This document shows, piece after piece, positions 45,532 through 54,126 of a DNA stretch of 64,000 nucleotides. This stretch comes from Caballeronia sp. SL2Y3 (GTDB taxonomy: Bacteria > Pseudomonadota > Gammaproteobacteria > Burkholderiales > Burkholderiaceae): NCBI RefSeq assembly GCF_022879575.1, contig NZ_CP084263.1:611749-675748 (forward strand), in the 5' to 3' direction. Every line of letters begins with the position of its first letter. The stretch's first letter is position 1. Position numbers and translations under genes: made by a program. The notes under the pieces are model-generated. The model had not been told where the DNA came from. It saw only the letters and a program-made list of their open reading frames with translations, and searched no databases.

Positions 45532-46470
45532 TTACCGCGGCACTTGGTTGACAAGCAAAAGCGGCGTGTGCGTGATTCTTGCGACGTTGCGCGCCACGCT
45601 TCCGAGCAGCCAGCGCGCCGCGCCACGGCGGCCATGCGTGCCCATGACCAGCAGGTCGGCGCGCCACGCGTCTGCCTCGCGCACGATCGCGTGCGCAACA
45701 TCGTCCCGGCACTCGCACGTGCTGAGCACTTCGAAGCTGGTCTCGCCGGGCGCGTTCGCAAACACTCGTCGCGCCATGGATCTCGCTGCTCGCGCGTCCT
45801 CGTCGAATGCTTCTTCGAGCAGCGAGAACGGAAGGGGATTGGTCATGCGCATGGCCTTGTCGATCACATGAATCGCCCGAAGATGCGTTTCGGATGAAGC
45901 GAGGCCCGCGCCGAAGCGCAATGCCGGAAGGACTTCGCTGCTACCGTCGACCGCAAAGAGAATGCGCCGGGGCTCGTGCGCCCCGGTTGCGTCGAACGAC
46001 TCGGGCACGACGAGAACCGGCAGCCTCCGGTTGGCGGCCAGCGGCTCGGCCGTGCTGCCCTCGATCCAGCGGAGCAGGCCGTGATGCTGATGTGCGCCAG
46101 TCACGAGCAGGTCCGCGTTCCAGTCTTCGGCCTCCTGAGCGATCGCCTGTGCGTTGTTCCGGCCGTCCGACAGTTCCACCAACACCGTTTCGACGTGATG
46201 CCCAGCGTTGCGCAGCGCGTTCTGGGAACGGAGAAGCATCTCGCGCGCGTCCGTCACGGCACTGCCGCGCGCCTCGTGCAGAGAGTGGCGCACGAGGTCG
46301 GGCACCGGCAGCGCCGCATTGCACTGCGCAATCACGCTCAGGATGCGGATGGACGTCCCGGCTGGGACGAATTTGCCTGCGTACGCGAGCGCATTCTCCG
46401 AAGCGGGTGAACTGTCGAGTGCGACCAGCACTCTGCGCGGGCGGGGCGCCCGTTCGGCGGTGTCTGTCAT
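45532..46470 (-). CDS. Tandem-domain universal stress protein
   Basis: The 312-residue protein has two Usp domains. The first (about residues 12-155) begins VLVALDSSPASENAL and has GAHQHHGLLRWIEGSTA; the second (about 165-310) begins ILFAVDGSSEVLPAL and has GTHGRRGAARWLLGSVA, a good ATP-binding G-x2-G-x9-G-S motif. It is divergent from a P-type ATPase gene, with a partial FNR box between them, and converges with the channel gene. Confidence 0.92.
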   Translation of the reverse strand: MTDTAERAPRPRRVLVALDSSPASENALAYAGKFVPAGTSIRILSVIAQCNAALPVPDLVRHSLHEARGSAVTDAREMLLRSQNALRNAGHHVETVLVELSDGRNNAQAIAQEAEDWNADLLVTGAHQHHGLLRWIEGSTAEPLAANRRLPVLVVPESFDATGAHEPRRILFAVDGSSEVLPALRFGAGLASSETHLRAIHVIDKAMRMTNPLPFSLLEEAFDEDARAARSMARRVFANAPGETSFEVLSTCECRDDVAHAIVREADAWRADLLVMGTHGRRGAARWLLGSVARNVARITHTPLLLVNQVPR

Positions 46471-46532
46471 GTCGATTCCATCGAGTCATCGTGCGGCGAC
46501 ACCCATGTTGATACCTCGCGCGTGCACGTCGC

Positions 46533-46546
46533 TTGATCCAGGTCAG
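46533..46546. promoter_or_regulatory. Imperfect FNR box
   Basis: TTGATCCAGGTCAG has a perfect left half-site and a right half with two mismatches. It lies in the divergent promoter between the universal stress protein (start 46470) and the P-type ATPase (start 46613), roughly 70 bases from each. Confidence 0.5.
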
Positions 46547-46612
46547 CCGAAGGCGAGGCGCTGCGGGCGCATCATGTGCGAAGACGCTGTGCCTCACATC
46601 GAGGAAGCCCGC

Positions 46613-49327
46613 ATGACTGAAATCGCGACCGGACCGTGGCATGAGCGGACATCCGAAGATGTCGCGCTGGCGTTCGCATCGCACGCGCACAACGGGCTTT
46701 CGCGCGACGAAGCGGCACGGCGTCTGTCGCGGCATGGTCCGAACGAGACGATCCGCGAGCGGCCTCGCTCGTTGCTGTCGCTCATCGGCGCGCAGTTTCG
46801 GGACTACATGAACATCGTGCTGCTGGTGGCCGCGTGCATCGCTGCGGCGACGGGGGATGCGCAGGAGGCGTTGGCAATCGCCGCGCTCGTGCTCGTCAAC
46901 GGCGCAATCGGTCTGATGCAAACCGTTCGCGCCGAGCATGCGATGGCCGAGTTGAGGAAGCTGGGCGCATCGCGCGCGACGGTAGTCCGCGACGGCGAGC
47001 GCCTCACTGTTCCCGCGGCCGAAGTCGTTCCGGGCGATCTCGCGTTCCTGGAAGCGGGCGCGAGCGTGCCTGCGGATATCCGGCTGGTCGAATCGATACA
47101 GCTGCGCACGGACGAGTCCGCGCTGACGGGCGAATCGCTTGCCGTCGACAAGTCGGCTGACCCGATTGCCGACGAACACGCGCCGCTCGCGGAGCGCCGC
47201 GACATGGCGTATATGGGAACCAGCATCGCGTGCGGGCGCGGCAGCGGCATCGTGGTGGCGACGGGGATGGACACGGAGCTAGGCAAGATCGTCGCGTTGC
47301 TCGGACGGATCGAGCCGCCGCGCACGCCGCTACAGCAGCGGCTGGCCGCGTTCGGGCGCCAGTTGGGCATCGCCATTGCGCTGACGTGCGTGGCGATCTT
47401 CGCGATGGGCGTCGCGCGCGGGGAAGCGGTCTCGCTGATGCTGCTGACTTCGGTCAGTCTCGCGGTGGCCGCGATTCCCGAGGCGCTCCCCACGGTGCTG
47501 ACCGTCATGCTGGCACTGGGCGCGCGCAATCTCGCGCGGCGACGGGCCCTCGTGCGCAATCTCGCCGCAATCGAAACCCTCGGCTCGGTCAGCCACGTCT
47601 GCACGGACAAGACCGGCACGCTGACGCTCAACGACATGCGCGTCGTCGAACTGGGGCTGCCGGACGGAAGCTGCATCGCATTCACGCACGGCGTCGCGCA
47701 TTCGCTCGGTCCCGATGCACGGTCGCTCCCACGGTCACTCCTTTGCGCAGCGGCGCTTGCCTGCGGCGAGGAGGCGGGCGAGCGCGATGCCGACACCGGC
47801 AAGTGGCTCGGCGATCCCACCGAAGTCGCGATATGGCGAGCCGCGCGCGAGGCGGGCCTGGACGCTCATGGTTTCGATGAGGCGTTGCTTCAAGCGGGCG
47901 AGCGCAGCATCGAACTGCCTTTCGACTCCACTCGCATGCGCATGACCGTGGTGTACCGGACATCGTCCGGCTGGACGGCGTACATGAAGGGCGCGCCCGA
48001 AGCGGTCCTGCCTCGCTGCGATGCTACGTTCGGCGATTCGACAGGCTCGCTCGACCGGGCCATGCAGCTCGCCATTGCAGCGCGCATGGCCGCCGACGGT
48101 CAACGGCTGATAGCCGTATCGAAGCGCGAAGTCAAAGCCCACGCCGATATGGACTCCACGGCAGCGTGGATCGAAACCGGTCACGTGTTTCTGGGCTTCT
48201 TGGGCATGCAGGACCCGCCACGGCCGGGCGCGCCGCAGGCGGTCGACATGTGCAGGCGCGCCGGCATTGTTCCCGTGATGATGACCGGCGACCATCCGCT
48301 GACGGCCAGTGCCATCGCGCGGTCGCTCGGCATCATGTCGCAGGGGCAGTCGCTTGTCACGGGTCCGGAGCTCGACGCGCTATCGCAGGACGAACTCGTG
48401 CGCAGGATAGAAAGCGTGAGCGTGTTTGCGCGGCTGGACCCGGCGCAGAAGATCCGCATCGTCGAGGCTTTGCAGACGCGCGGGCGCTGCGTGGCCGTCA
48501 CCGGCGACGGCATCAACGATGCGCCCGCATTGAGCCGCGCCGACATCGGCGTGGCGATGGGCAAGGGCGGCACGGACGTCGCGCGCGAGGCTGCGGACGT
48601 GGTCCTGCTCGACGACGATTACGGCACGCTCGTCGCGGGCATCGAGGAAGGACGGCGAATTTACGAGAACGTGACGAAGTTCATCCGTTACGCGCTGACG
48701 GGCAACGCGGCGGAACTGCTGGTGATCGCAGCGGGACCGCTTCTCGGGCTGCCGATGCCTTTGCTGCCCATTCAGATCTTGTGGATCAATCTCGTGACGG
48801 ACGGACTACCGGGGCTTGCGCTCGCTGCCGAACCCGCCGAGCCGGACATCATGCGGCGCGCGCCTCGGCCGCCGCGCGAGAGCCTCTTTGCGGGCGGCAT
48901 GTGGCAACGGATCGTCGGCGTGTCGCTGGCGATTTCGCTTCTGACACTCGGCACCGAGGCGTGCGCACTGGCGGCGGGTCAGGCGCAATGGCAGACCATG
49001 GCATTCACGGTGCTGTCGCTTTCGCAGATGGGTCTGGTGCTGGGCATCCGCTCGGCGCGCCGGTCGGTGTTCGAACTCGGGCTGTGCTCCAACCGCGCGC
49101 TCGCGGGTGCCGTATGCGTGACCGTCGCATTGCAGATAGCGGCGATCTATGTGCCGTTTTTCAACGACATGCTGCACACCACGCCGCTCGACGCGTGGCA
49201 GTTGGCCGTGTCGCTGGCGGTGTCGAGTGTCGTGCTCGCGCTCGTCGAGTTCGAAAAGTACCTCGCGCGACACCATCTGTTCCGCAAGCGCGCGGGAAGG
49301 ACCTCGCGGCATGACGCGCGTCTCTGA
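46613..49327 (+). CDS. P-type cation ATPase, P2 (Ca2+/Mn2+-type) family
   Basis: The 904-residue protein has the P2-type order: cation_ATPase_N domain (NGLSRDEAARRLSRHGPNE), actuator TGES, M4 AIPEALP, phosphorylation site DKTGT at D332, nucleotide-binding KGAPE, hinge TGDGINDAP, and C-terminal helices. PEALP in M4 and ILWINLVTDG in M6 are typical of the prokaryotic Ca2+-like ATPases. The exact ion cannot be fixed by reading. ATG 46613 follows GAGGAAG; an ATG at 46574 is possible. It heads a probable operon with the AI-2E-type permease, the Nia-type ATPase and the small peptide. Confidence 0.9.
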   Translation: MTEIATGPWHERTSEDVALAFASHAHNGLSRDEAARRLSRHGPNETIRERPRSLLSLIGAQFRDYMNIVLLVAACIAAATGDAQEALAIAALVLVNGAIGLMQTVRAEHAMAELRKLGASRATVVRDGERLTVPAAEVVPGDLAFLEAGASVPADIRLVESIQLRTDESALTGESLAVDKSADPIADEHAPLAERRDMAYMGTSIACGRGSGIVVATGMDTELGKIVALLGRIEPPRTPLQQRLAAFGRQLGIAIALTCVAIFAMGVARGEAVSLMLLTSVSLAVAAIPEALPTVLTVMLALGARNLARRRALVRNLAAIETLGSVSHVCTDKTGTLTLNDMRVVELGLPDGSCIAFTHGVAHSLGPDARSLPRSLLCAAALACGEEAGERDADTGKWLGDPTEVAIWRAAREAGLDAHGFDEALLQAGERSIELPFDSTRMRMTVVYRTSSGWTAYMKGAPEAVLPRCDATFGDSTGSLDRAMQLAIAARMAADGQRLIAVSKREVKAHADMDSTAAWIETGHVFLGFLGMQDPPRPGAPQAVDMCRRAGIVPVMMTGDHPLTASAIARSLGIMSQGQSLVTGPELDALSQDELVRRIESVSVFARLDPAQKIRIVEALQTRGRCVAVTGDGINDAPALSRADIGVAMGKGGTDVAREAADVVLLDDDYGTLVAGIEEGRRIYENVTKFIRYALTGNAAELLVIAAGPLLGLPMPLLPIQILWINLVTDGLPGLALAAEPAEPDIMRRAPRPPRESLFAGGMWQRIVGVSLAISLLTLGTEACALAAGQAQWQTMAFTVLSLSQMGLVLGIRSARRSVFELGLCSNRALAGAVCVTVALQIAAIYVPFFNDMLHTTPLDAWQLAVSLAVSSVVLALVEFEKYLARHHLFRKRAGRTSRHDARL

Positions 49328-49399
49328 CAGTCACGGCCGGCGTCGCGTTCGCAGAACATGCGCTCGGCAAGCGCCAGCGCATGACGGGATGGCGCGCCG

Positions 49400-50530
49400 A
49401 TGAGAAACAGGATGCCGTTCGATGCATCGTGGCTGCCCGCCATCGCGATCCTCGCGCTCGGCGTCATGCTTGTTCGTCCGTTGGTGCAGCCCGTTCTATG
49501 GGCCCTGATAGTCGCCTATGCCACATGGCCGATACACCGCTGCGTCCTCCGGTTGCTGCGCGGCCGGGCAACCCTGAGCGCATTGACGGCGACCCTGCTG
49601 CTGGCGCTGGCAGTCGCAGGCATTGCGTTGGCCGTCACGGTGCCTCTGACGCACGAGACGCTCGAACTGGGCCTTCGCTTGTCCTCGTGGAGCGGGCGCG
49701 AGCCCGAGCGCGTCGCGTCGTTGGCCGCCGGGGTGCCTGTCATCGGCGAAGATCTGGCCGCGTTGATTCGCGAGTTGCCAGCGCGCAGGGACGAGGTTCT
49801 TCCGCTCGGCGGCGACTGGATGCGCACTCTTCCGGCAATGGGCCGACTGGTCGGCCGCAATGCGTTCCAGTTCTTCTTTACCTTGCTCGCGCTGTACTTC
49901 GTCTATCGATACGGCGCAGAGCTGTCGGTCCGTGCCCGCGAGGTCGCTCGCCAGAGTATGGGCGGCAGACTCGACGAATACCTCGCATCGCTCGAAACCG
50001 TTGCGCGCGCCGTGCTGATAGCCGTGCCCGCGACGGCCACGGGACAAGCGGTGCTGGCCGGCGCCGGCTATTGGGCGGCGGGCGTGGATGAGCCCGTCTT
50101 GCTGACCCTCTTGACTGCGCTCGCCGCACTGGTGCCGTTCGGTGCGCTTCTGGTCTGGCTGCCGACGGGTGTGGTCCTTCTCATCGAGGGCAGGATATGG
50201 GCGGGGGCTGGCCTGCTCTTGTGGGGCGCGCTCGTGGTCAGCTCCATCGACAACGTGATCCGAATGCTCGTCATCGGCAATGCCGTGCGGATGCCGTTTG
50301 CGTTGGCATTGGCGGCGGTCGTGTGCGGCGCAGCGGCCTTCGGGCCGATCGGCCTCTTCATCGGGCCTCTGGTGGCGGAAATGCTGCGCTTGCTGATTCG
50401 TGAGCACGCGAAGGCCTCGCCGCGCTTTGGCCTGCGCCGACGTGCTCGAACATCTCCAGCGGCGCATCGACGCGCGCCGTCCGCCGCACGCCCGATGCTG
50501 CGGCGCCGGTCGAAGGCAGGCAAGCCATGA
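49400..50530 (+). CDS. AI-2E/PerM family permease
   Basis: The 376-residue membrane protein has an N-terminal pair of helices (AILALGVMLVRPLVQPVLWAL), a central amphipathic part, then a block of helices with FGALLVWLPTGVVLLIEG and IDNVIRMLVIG, a hallmark of the PerM/AI-2E transporter family. Members export or import varied small molecules or ions; the cargo here is not known. A basic 40-residue tail follows the last helix. Its stop overlaps the start of the next ATPase gene by four bases (ATGA), so translation is coupled. Confidence 0.85.
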   Translation: MRNRMPFDASWLPAIAILALGVMLVRPLVQPVLWALIVAYATWPIHRCVLRLLRGRATLSALTATLLLALAVAGIALAVTVPLTHETLELGLRLSSWSGREPERVASLAAGVPVIGEDLAALIRELPARRDEVLPLGGDWMRTLPAMGRLVGRNAFQFFFTLLALYFVYRYGAELSVRAREVARQSMGGRLDEYLASLETVARAVLIAVPATATGQAVLAGAGYWAAGVDEPVLLTLLTALAALVPFGALLVWLPTGVVLLIEGRIWAGAGLLLWGALVVSSIDNVIRMLVIGNAVRMPFALALAAVVCGAAAFGPIGLFIGPLVAEMLRLLIREHAKASPRFGLRRRARTSPAAHRRAPSAARPMLRRRSKAGKP

Positions 50531-52845
50531 GCGACGAAGCCATGCATCGCGTCATCCCGAAACCGTGTGTGACGCAACTCACGGTGGTCTCGGTCACCGC
50601 GCTGCTGCTCACGGCCGGGGGGATTTTGCATCTCGCTGGCCGCGTCGAGCTTGCGCGCTTGCTTTGGCTCGCGTCGACGCTGCCGGCGCTTGTCATGCTG
50701 TCGGTGTCGATCGTGCGTGCGCTGCGTCGCCGCGAGCCGGGCGTCGATATCCTCGCGCTGCTCTCGATATGCGTGGCGGCTGCCGTCGGCGAGTCGCTGA
50801 CTGCTGCCATCATCTCGCTGATGGTCGCAAGCGGCGGCGCGCTCGAAGGCTTCGCGCAGAACCGCGCGCGCAAGGCCTTGTCTGCGCTCCTGAGCCGCGC
50901 GCCGCATGAGGCGCATCGTTTCGAAGACGGCGAATGGCGGCGTATCGAGCCCGAGGCGGCGTGCCCCGGCGACCGGCTGCTCGTGCGCGCGGGCGAAAGC
51001 GTCCCCGTGGATGGCACGCTGCTCGGCGAAGCCGCGCTCGACGAATCCGCCGTCACGGGCGAGTCGGCGGTCATGGCGCGCGGCGCGGGGCACGCGGTCA
51101 GGAGCGGCGTCATCAACGCCGGCGCGCCGTTCGAGATGATCGCCACGGCCGCGGCACGCGACAGCACGTTCGCGGGCATCGTCCGCATGGTGGAGACGGC
51201 GCAGCGGTCGCGAAGCCGCGCCGTGCGGCTCGCGGACCGCTATGCGCTGCTGTTCGTCCCGTTCACGATGATCCTGGCAGGCGGCGTCTGGATCGCCACG
51301 AGAGACGTCGTTCGCGCGCTGGCCGTGCTGGTCGTCGCCACGCCTTGTCCGCTGATACTCGCCGTGCCGGTGGCGATCGTCTCGGGCATCTCCGCCTGCG
51401 CGAAACGCGGCGTGCTGATCAAGGACGGCGGCGCGCTGGAACGCCTCGCGAGCACACAGGTGCTGTTCTTCGACAAGACCGGGACGCTGACGAGCGGGCG
51501 GGCGAAGCTCGTGCGCATCGAATGCAGCGAAGGTTTCGCGTCCGACTTCGTGCTGCATATGGCTGCGTCGCTTGCGCAGGCTTCGCCTCATGTCGTGGCC
51601 GAGTCGGTGACGCTCGCCGCCCGCAAGCGGGGCATGCGCCTCGCCGCGCCCACGGAAGTGGTCGAATCGGCCGGGGCGGGCGTGAGCGGCAACGTCGACG
51701 GAAAGCGCGTGGTCATAGGCTCGTTCGGCCATGCGGCGGCCGGCGCGCCCGCGGCGCCGTGGAGCGCGGCCTTTCTGCGCCGTCTCGGACGTGAAGGCGG
51801 TTCGTCGCTCTTCGTCGATATCGACGGCGTCATGGCCGGCGCGTTGTGGCTCGCCGACGATGTCCGCCTCGATACGCCGAGAGCATTGCGCTTGCTTCGG
51901 CAGGCCGGCATCGCGCGGCTCGGCATGCTGACGGGCGACCGGCGTGATGTCGCCGAAGCCATCGGCGCGAGCCTCGGCGTGACGGAGGTCTACGCGGAAC
52001 AGACGCCAGCGGACAAGCTCGCGGCCATTCAGGCAGCGCAGAAGGGCGCGGTCGTGGCGATGGTCGGCGACGGCATCAACGATGCGCCCGCGCTTGCCGC
52101 AGCGGACGTCGGCATCGCGATGGGCGCGCGCGGCGTGGCGGCATCGGCGGAGGCGGCCGACGTCGTGCTGCTCGCCGATCGTCTCGATCGGCTCGTCGAT
52201 GCGTTGCGCATTGCGCGGTCGTCGCGCCGCATTGCCGTGCAGTGCGTGATGACCGGCATGGGCCTGTCCATCGCGGCGATGATCGTGGCGGCGTTCGGCC
52301 TGCTGAGGCCGCTGGAAGGCGCGGTGCTGCAGGAACTGATCGACGTCGCCGTCCTAGGCAATGCGCTGCGGGCATTGCGAACGGCAACGCGGCCACGCGG
52401 CATGAAGGCGCTGCCGCCTGGCGAATCGGGCCGGTTGCGCGCGGCTCACTCGGAAATCGAACCGTTGCTCGACGAACTCAGACGCATTGCCTACCAATTG
52501 CCCGAGTTGCCCGGCGCCTCGGTAAAGGCGGAACTGGAGAGGATCAACGAGCGTCTGACGCGCGAGCTTCTGCCTCACGAAGAGCGGGACGACCTGCACC
52601 TTTATCCGTATCTCGCGAAGCGCCTCGCAGGCGACGATCCGATGGCCGCACTGAGCGGCAGTCATCGCGAGATTTTTCGCCTTGTTTTCCAGTTGCGGAG
52701 ACTCGCGGCCGATCTCCCGGCTGAAGACAATGACGCGCCGGCGAGGAAGGAGATACAGCGTCTTCTTTTCGCGCTCGATGAGATCGTACGGGTTCATTGC
52801 GCGCAGGAGGACGAACTCTTCGACAGCATGGAGGAGGATGTCTGA
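50527..52845 (+). CDS. P1B-5 (Nia-type) metal ATPase with C-terminal hemerythrin domain
   Basis: The 772-residue protein has six or more helices, TGES, the M-helix metal motif TPCP (T272-C274), DKTGT at D316 and GDGINDAP. No N-terminal HMA domain is present. From about residue 635 a hemerythrin-like four-helix domain follows, with H641, H684, D688 (usual Glu), H713, H757 and E761. TPCP plus a hemerythrin tail defines the P1B-5 group, to which the Ni/Fe exporter Nia of Sinorhizobium meliloti belongs. The tail could bind a diiron-oxygen centre and couple transport to oxygen or iron status. ATG 50527 overlaps the permease stop. Confidence 0.88.
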   Translation: MSDEAMHRVIPKPCVTQLTVVSVTALLLTAGGILHLAGRVELARLLWLASTLPALVMLSVSIVRALRRREPGVDILALLSICVAAAVGESLTAAIISLMVASGGALEGFAQNRARKALSALLSRAPHEAHRFEDGEWRRIEPEAACPGDRLLVRAGESVPVDGTLLGEAALDESAVTGESAVMARGAGHAVRSGVINAGAPFEMIATAAARDSTFAGIVRMVETAQRSRSRAVRLADRYALLFVPFTMILAGGVWIATRDVVRALAVLVVATPCPLILAVPVAIVSGISACAKRGVLIKDGGALERLASTQVLFFDKTGTLTSGRAKLVRIECSEGFASDFVLHMAASLAQASPHVVAESVTLAARKRGMRLAAPTEVVESAGAGVSGNVDGKRVVIGSFGHAAAGAPAAPWSAAFLRRLGREGGSSLFVDIDGVMAGALWLADDVRLDTPRALRLLRQAGIARLGMLTGDRRDVAEAIGASLGVTEVYAEQTPADKLAAIQAAQKGAVVAMVGDGINDAPALAAADVGIAMGARGVAASAEAADVVLLADRLDRLVDALRIARSSRRIAVQCVMTGMGLSIAAMIVAAFGLLRPLEGAVLQELIDVAVLGNALRALRTATRPRGMKALPPGESGRLRAAHSEIEPLLDELRRIAYQLPELPGASVKAELERINERLTRELLPHEERDDLHLYPYLAKRLAGDDPMAALSGSHREIFRLVFQLRRLAADLPAEDNDAPARKEIQRLLFALDEIVRVHCAQEDELFDSMEEDV

Positions 52846-52890
52846 TGCGCTGCCGCCAGCGTGCGGACGACGACTTCATGAGCGGATGCG

Positions 52891-52989
52891 ATGAGCAAGA
52901 TCCTCGGAATAGCGGCCATCGCGGTGGCGACGGTGTTCGTCATCGCATTGGCGGTGCTCGGCTATGTGATATGGAAAAACGCGGATTGA
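52891..52989 (+). CDS. 32-residue single-span membrane peptide
   Basis: The frame encodes MSKILGIAAIAVATVFVI, further hydrophobic residues (ALAVLGYVIW) and KNAD, a typical single transmembrane helix with a short charged end. It starts 45 bases after the Nia-type ATPase stop on the same strand. GAGCGG lies upstream as a modest ribosome binding site. Size and topology recall small subunits such as CydX or KdpF that stabilise larger membrane complexes. The partner is most simply the ATPase, but this is inference. Confidence 0.6.
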   Translation: MSKILGIAAIAVATVFVIALAVLGYVIWKNAD

Positions 52990-53079
52990 TCTGGCGGTGA
53001 GGCGGCGCGGCAGCCGCTCTTGCGGGCAGTGCAGTGTGTTGCACCGACACCGGCACCGACACCGGCATATGACCGTCCA

Positions 53080-53093
53080 CTGAGGCAGATCAA
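53080..53093. promoter_or_regulatory. Imperfect FNR box upstream of lipoprotein gene
   Basis: CTGAGGCAGATCAA has a perfect right half-site (ATCAA) and a left half with two mismatches to TTGAT. Its centre is about 70 bases before the lipoprotein start, a distance also seen for other boxes in this block. A 12-bp direct repeat (gcaccgacaccg, 53041-53064) lies just before it. Confidence 0.5.
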
Positions 53094-53156
53094 TAACACC
53101 GCGCTACATCGCGGTATGGTTATTTCGCGTGACGACGACTACAGATGGAGCGCGAG

Positions 53157-53636
53157 ATGAGATACCGCATGCTTTATGCGGCGTTGCTGCTGAGTGTGGC
53201 CGCTTGTTCGTCCGACGCGCGCTGGAATCGTTTCAGGGAGACTGAGCCGCGACTTGCAGAAGCAAGAGAGCTGGCGTCGGTCGAATGCACGGGTCGCGAA
53301 GAATGTACGGCGCGCTGGGAGCGCACGCGGCAGTATGTGGCGCGTCATTCGGCCACGCGCATTCGTCGCGCGGACGCGGCGAGCATTCAGACAGGGCGTC
53401 CGCTCGAAGCAGGCGTCGTTTATCTTTGGGCCACGCGCACGCCGGCGGCCGGCAATGGCTTCGACGGCGACCGGGCGCGCATCAGCCTGAGGGGCATGTG
53501 CCGCGGCATGTACGGCATGGACGGCGGCCCAGGCTGGCTCTATTCGAGCTGCGCGAGCCAGATTCGCAGCATCGAGATGAACTTCAGAGATTATGTCGTC
53601 GAACCGGGTTCGCGCTTGCCGGACGACGCAGCATGA
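53157..53636 (+). CDS. Cysteine-containing lipoprotein of unknown function
   Basis: The 159-residue protein has a lipobox (LLSVAACSS) and four additional cysteines (VECTGREEC, GMCRG, YSSCAS) in the mature part, which could form disulfides or bind metal or heme. ATG 53157 is preceded by GGAG; an ATG at 53145 would add four residues. It has an imperfect FNR box upstream. I do not recognise the family. Confidence 0.65.
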   Translation: MRYRMLYAALLLSVAACSSDARWNRFRETEPRLAEARELASVECTGREECTARWERTRQYVARHSATRIRRADAASIQTGRPLEAGVVYLWATRTPAAGNGFDGDRARISLRGMCRGMYGMDGGPGWLYSSCASQIRSIEMNFRDYVVEPGSRLPDDAA

Positions 53637-53647
53637 CAGCGCGCTGC

Positions 53648-53661
53648 TTGATGTGAGTCAA
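53648..53661. promoter_or_regulatory. Near-consensus FNR box upstream of HPF-like gene
   Basis: TTGATGTGAGTCAA matches TTGAT-N4-ATCAA except for one base in the right half. The class II start would be near 53696, about 100 bases before the ATG of the HPF-like gene. Confidence 0.65.
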
Positions 53662-53742
53662 CCGCGTCCGGCGCGAATACAGGACGATGGTCTGATCGCC
53701 ACGATCTGAGCCATCGGAAAGGGTGTTCACCGGCGCGCCGGC

Positions 53743-53780
53743 ACTTGCAGAGCAGACTTGCAGAGCAGACTTGCAGAGAG
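53743..53780. repeat. Three 13-bp tandem repeats in a 5' leader
   Basis: The unit acttgcagagcag occurs at 53743-53755 and 53756-53768, with a third truncated copy (acttgcagagag) at 53769-53780. It ends four bases or fewer before the AGGGGAGAG ribosome binding site of the HPF-like gene, inside the predicted transcript leader. Confidence 0.9.
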
Positions 53781-53796
53781 AGGGGAGAGCACAGCC

Positions 53797-54111
53797 ATGG
53801 GCCTCGGATTGCAGATTGCGTATCTCGGATTCGCGGGGTCCAACGACGCGGAACGCGAGGCGGGCGTGGAACTCGTGCGGCTGGAGCGGCTGGCGAAGGA
53901 CATCGCCAATTGCCATCTGACGGTCGAGGCTTACCGCGATCCATCGGGACAGCGCATTTTCGATGCGCGCCTCGATCTCATCACGCGCGAGTTCGACCTC
54001 CTGCCCGTCGCAAGCACTACCGACGCGGACTTGAGCATCGCGATTCATCACGCGTTCGACAATGCCGTCGGCCTGCTGAAGCAACGGTTCATGTCGTCGC
54101 CGGCGCGGTGA
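53797..54111 (+). CDS. HPF/RaiA-like ribosome-associated protein (tentative)
   Basis: The 104-residue protein has a central HLTVEAYRDPSGQRIFDARL followed by LITREFDLL and a helix AIHHAFDNAVGLLKQRF, the beta-beta-helix pattern of hibernation-promoting factors and related sigma-54-modulation proteins. The lysine-rich ribosome-binding face is less evident than in canonical HPF, so the call is tentative. Start ATG 53797 follows a strong AGGGGAGAG. A near-consensus FNR box lies upstream; silencing ribosomes under anoxia would fit the locus. Confidence 0.55.
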   Translation: MGLGLQIAYLGFAGSNDAEREAGVELVRLERLAKDIANCHLTVEAYRDPSGQRIFDARLDLITREFDLLPVASTTDADLSIAIHHAFDNAVGLLKQRFMSSPAR

Positions 54112-54126
54112 GGACGGGTGGCGTCT

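Noticed and set aside
53041..53064. Two copies of a 12-bp repeat considered as an iteron or array
   Set aside because: Only two copies, no further structure; noted beside the FNR box.
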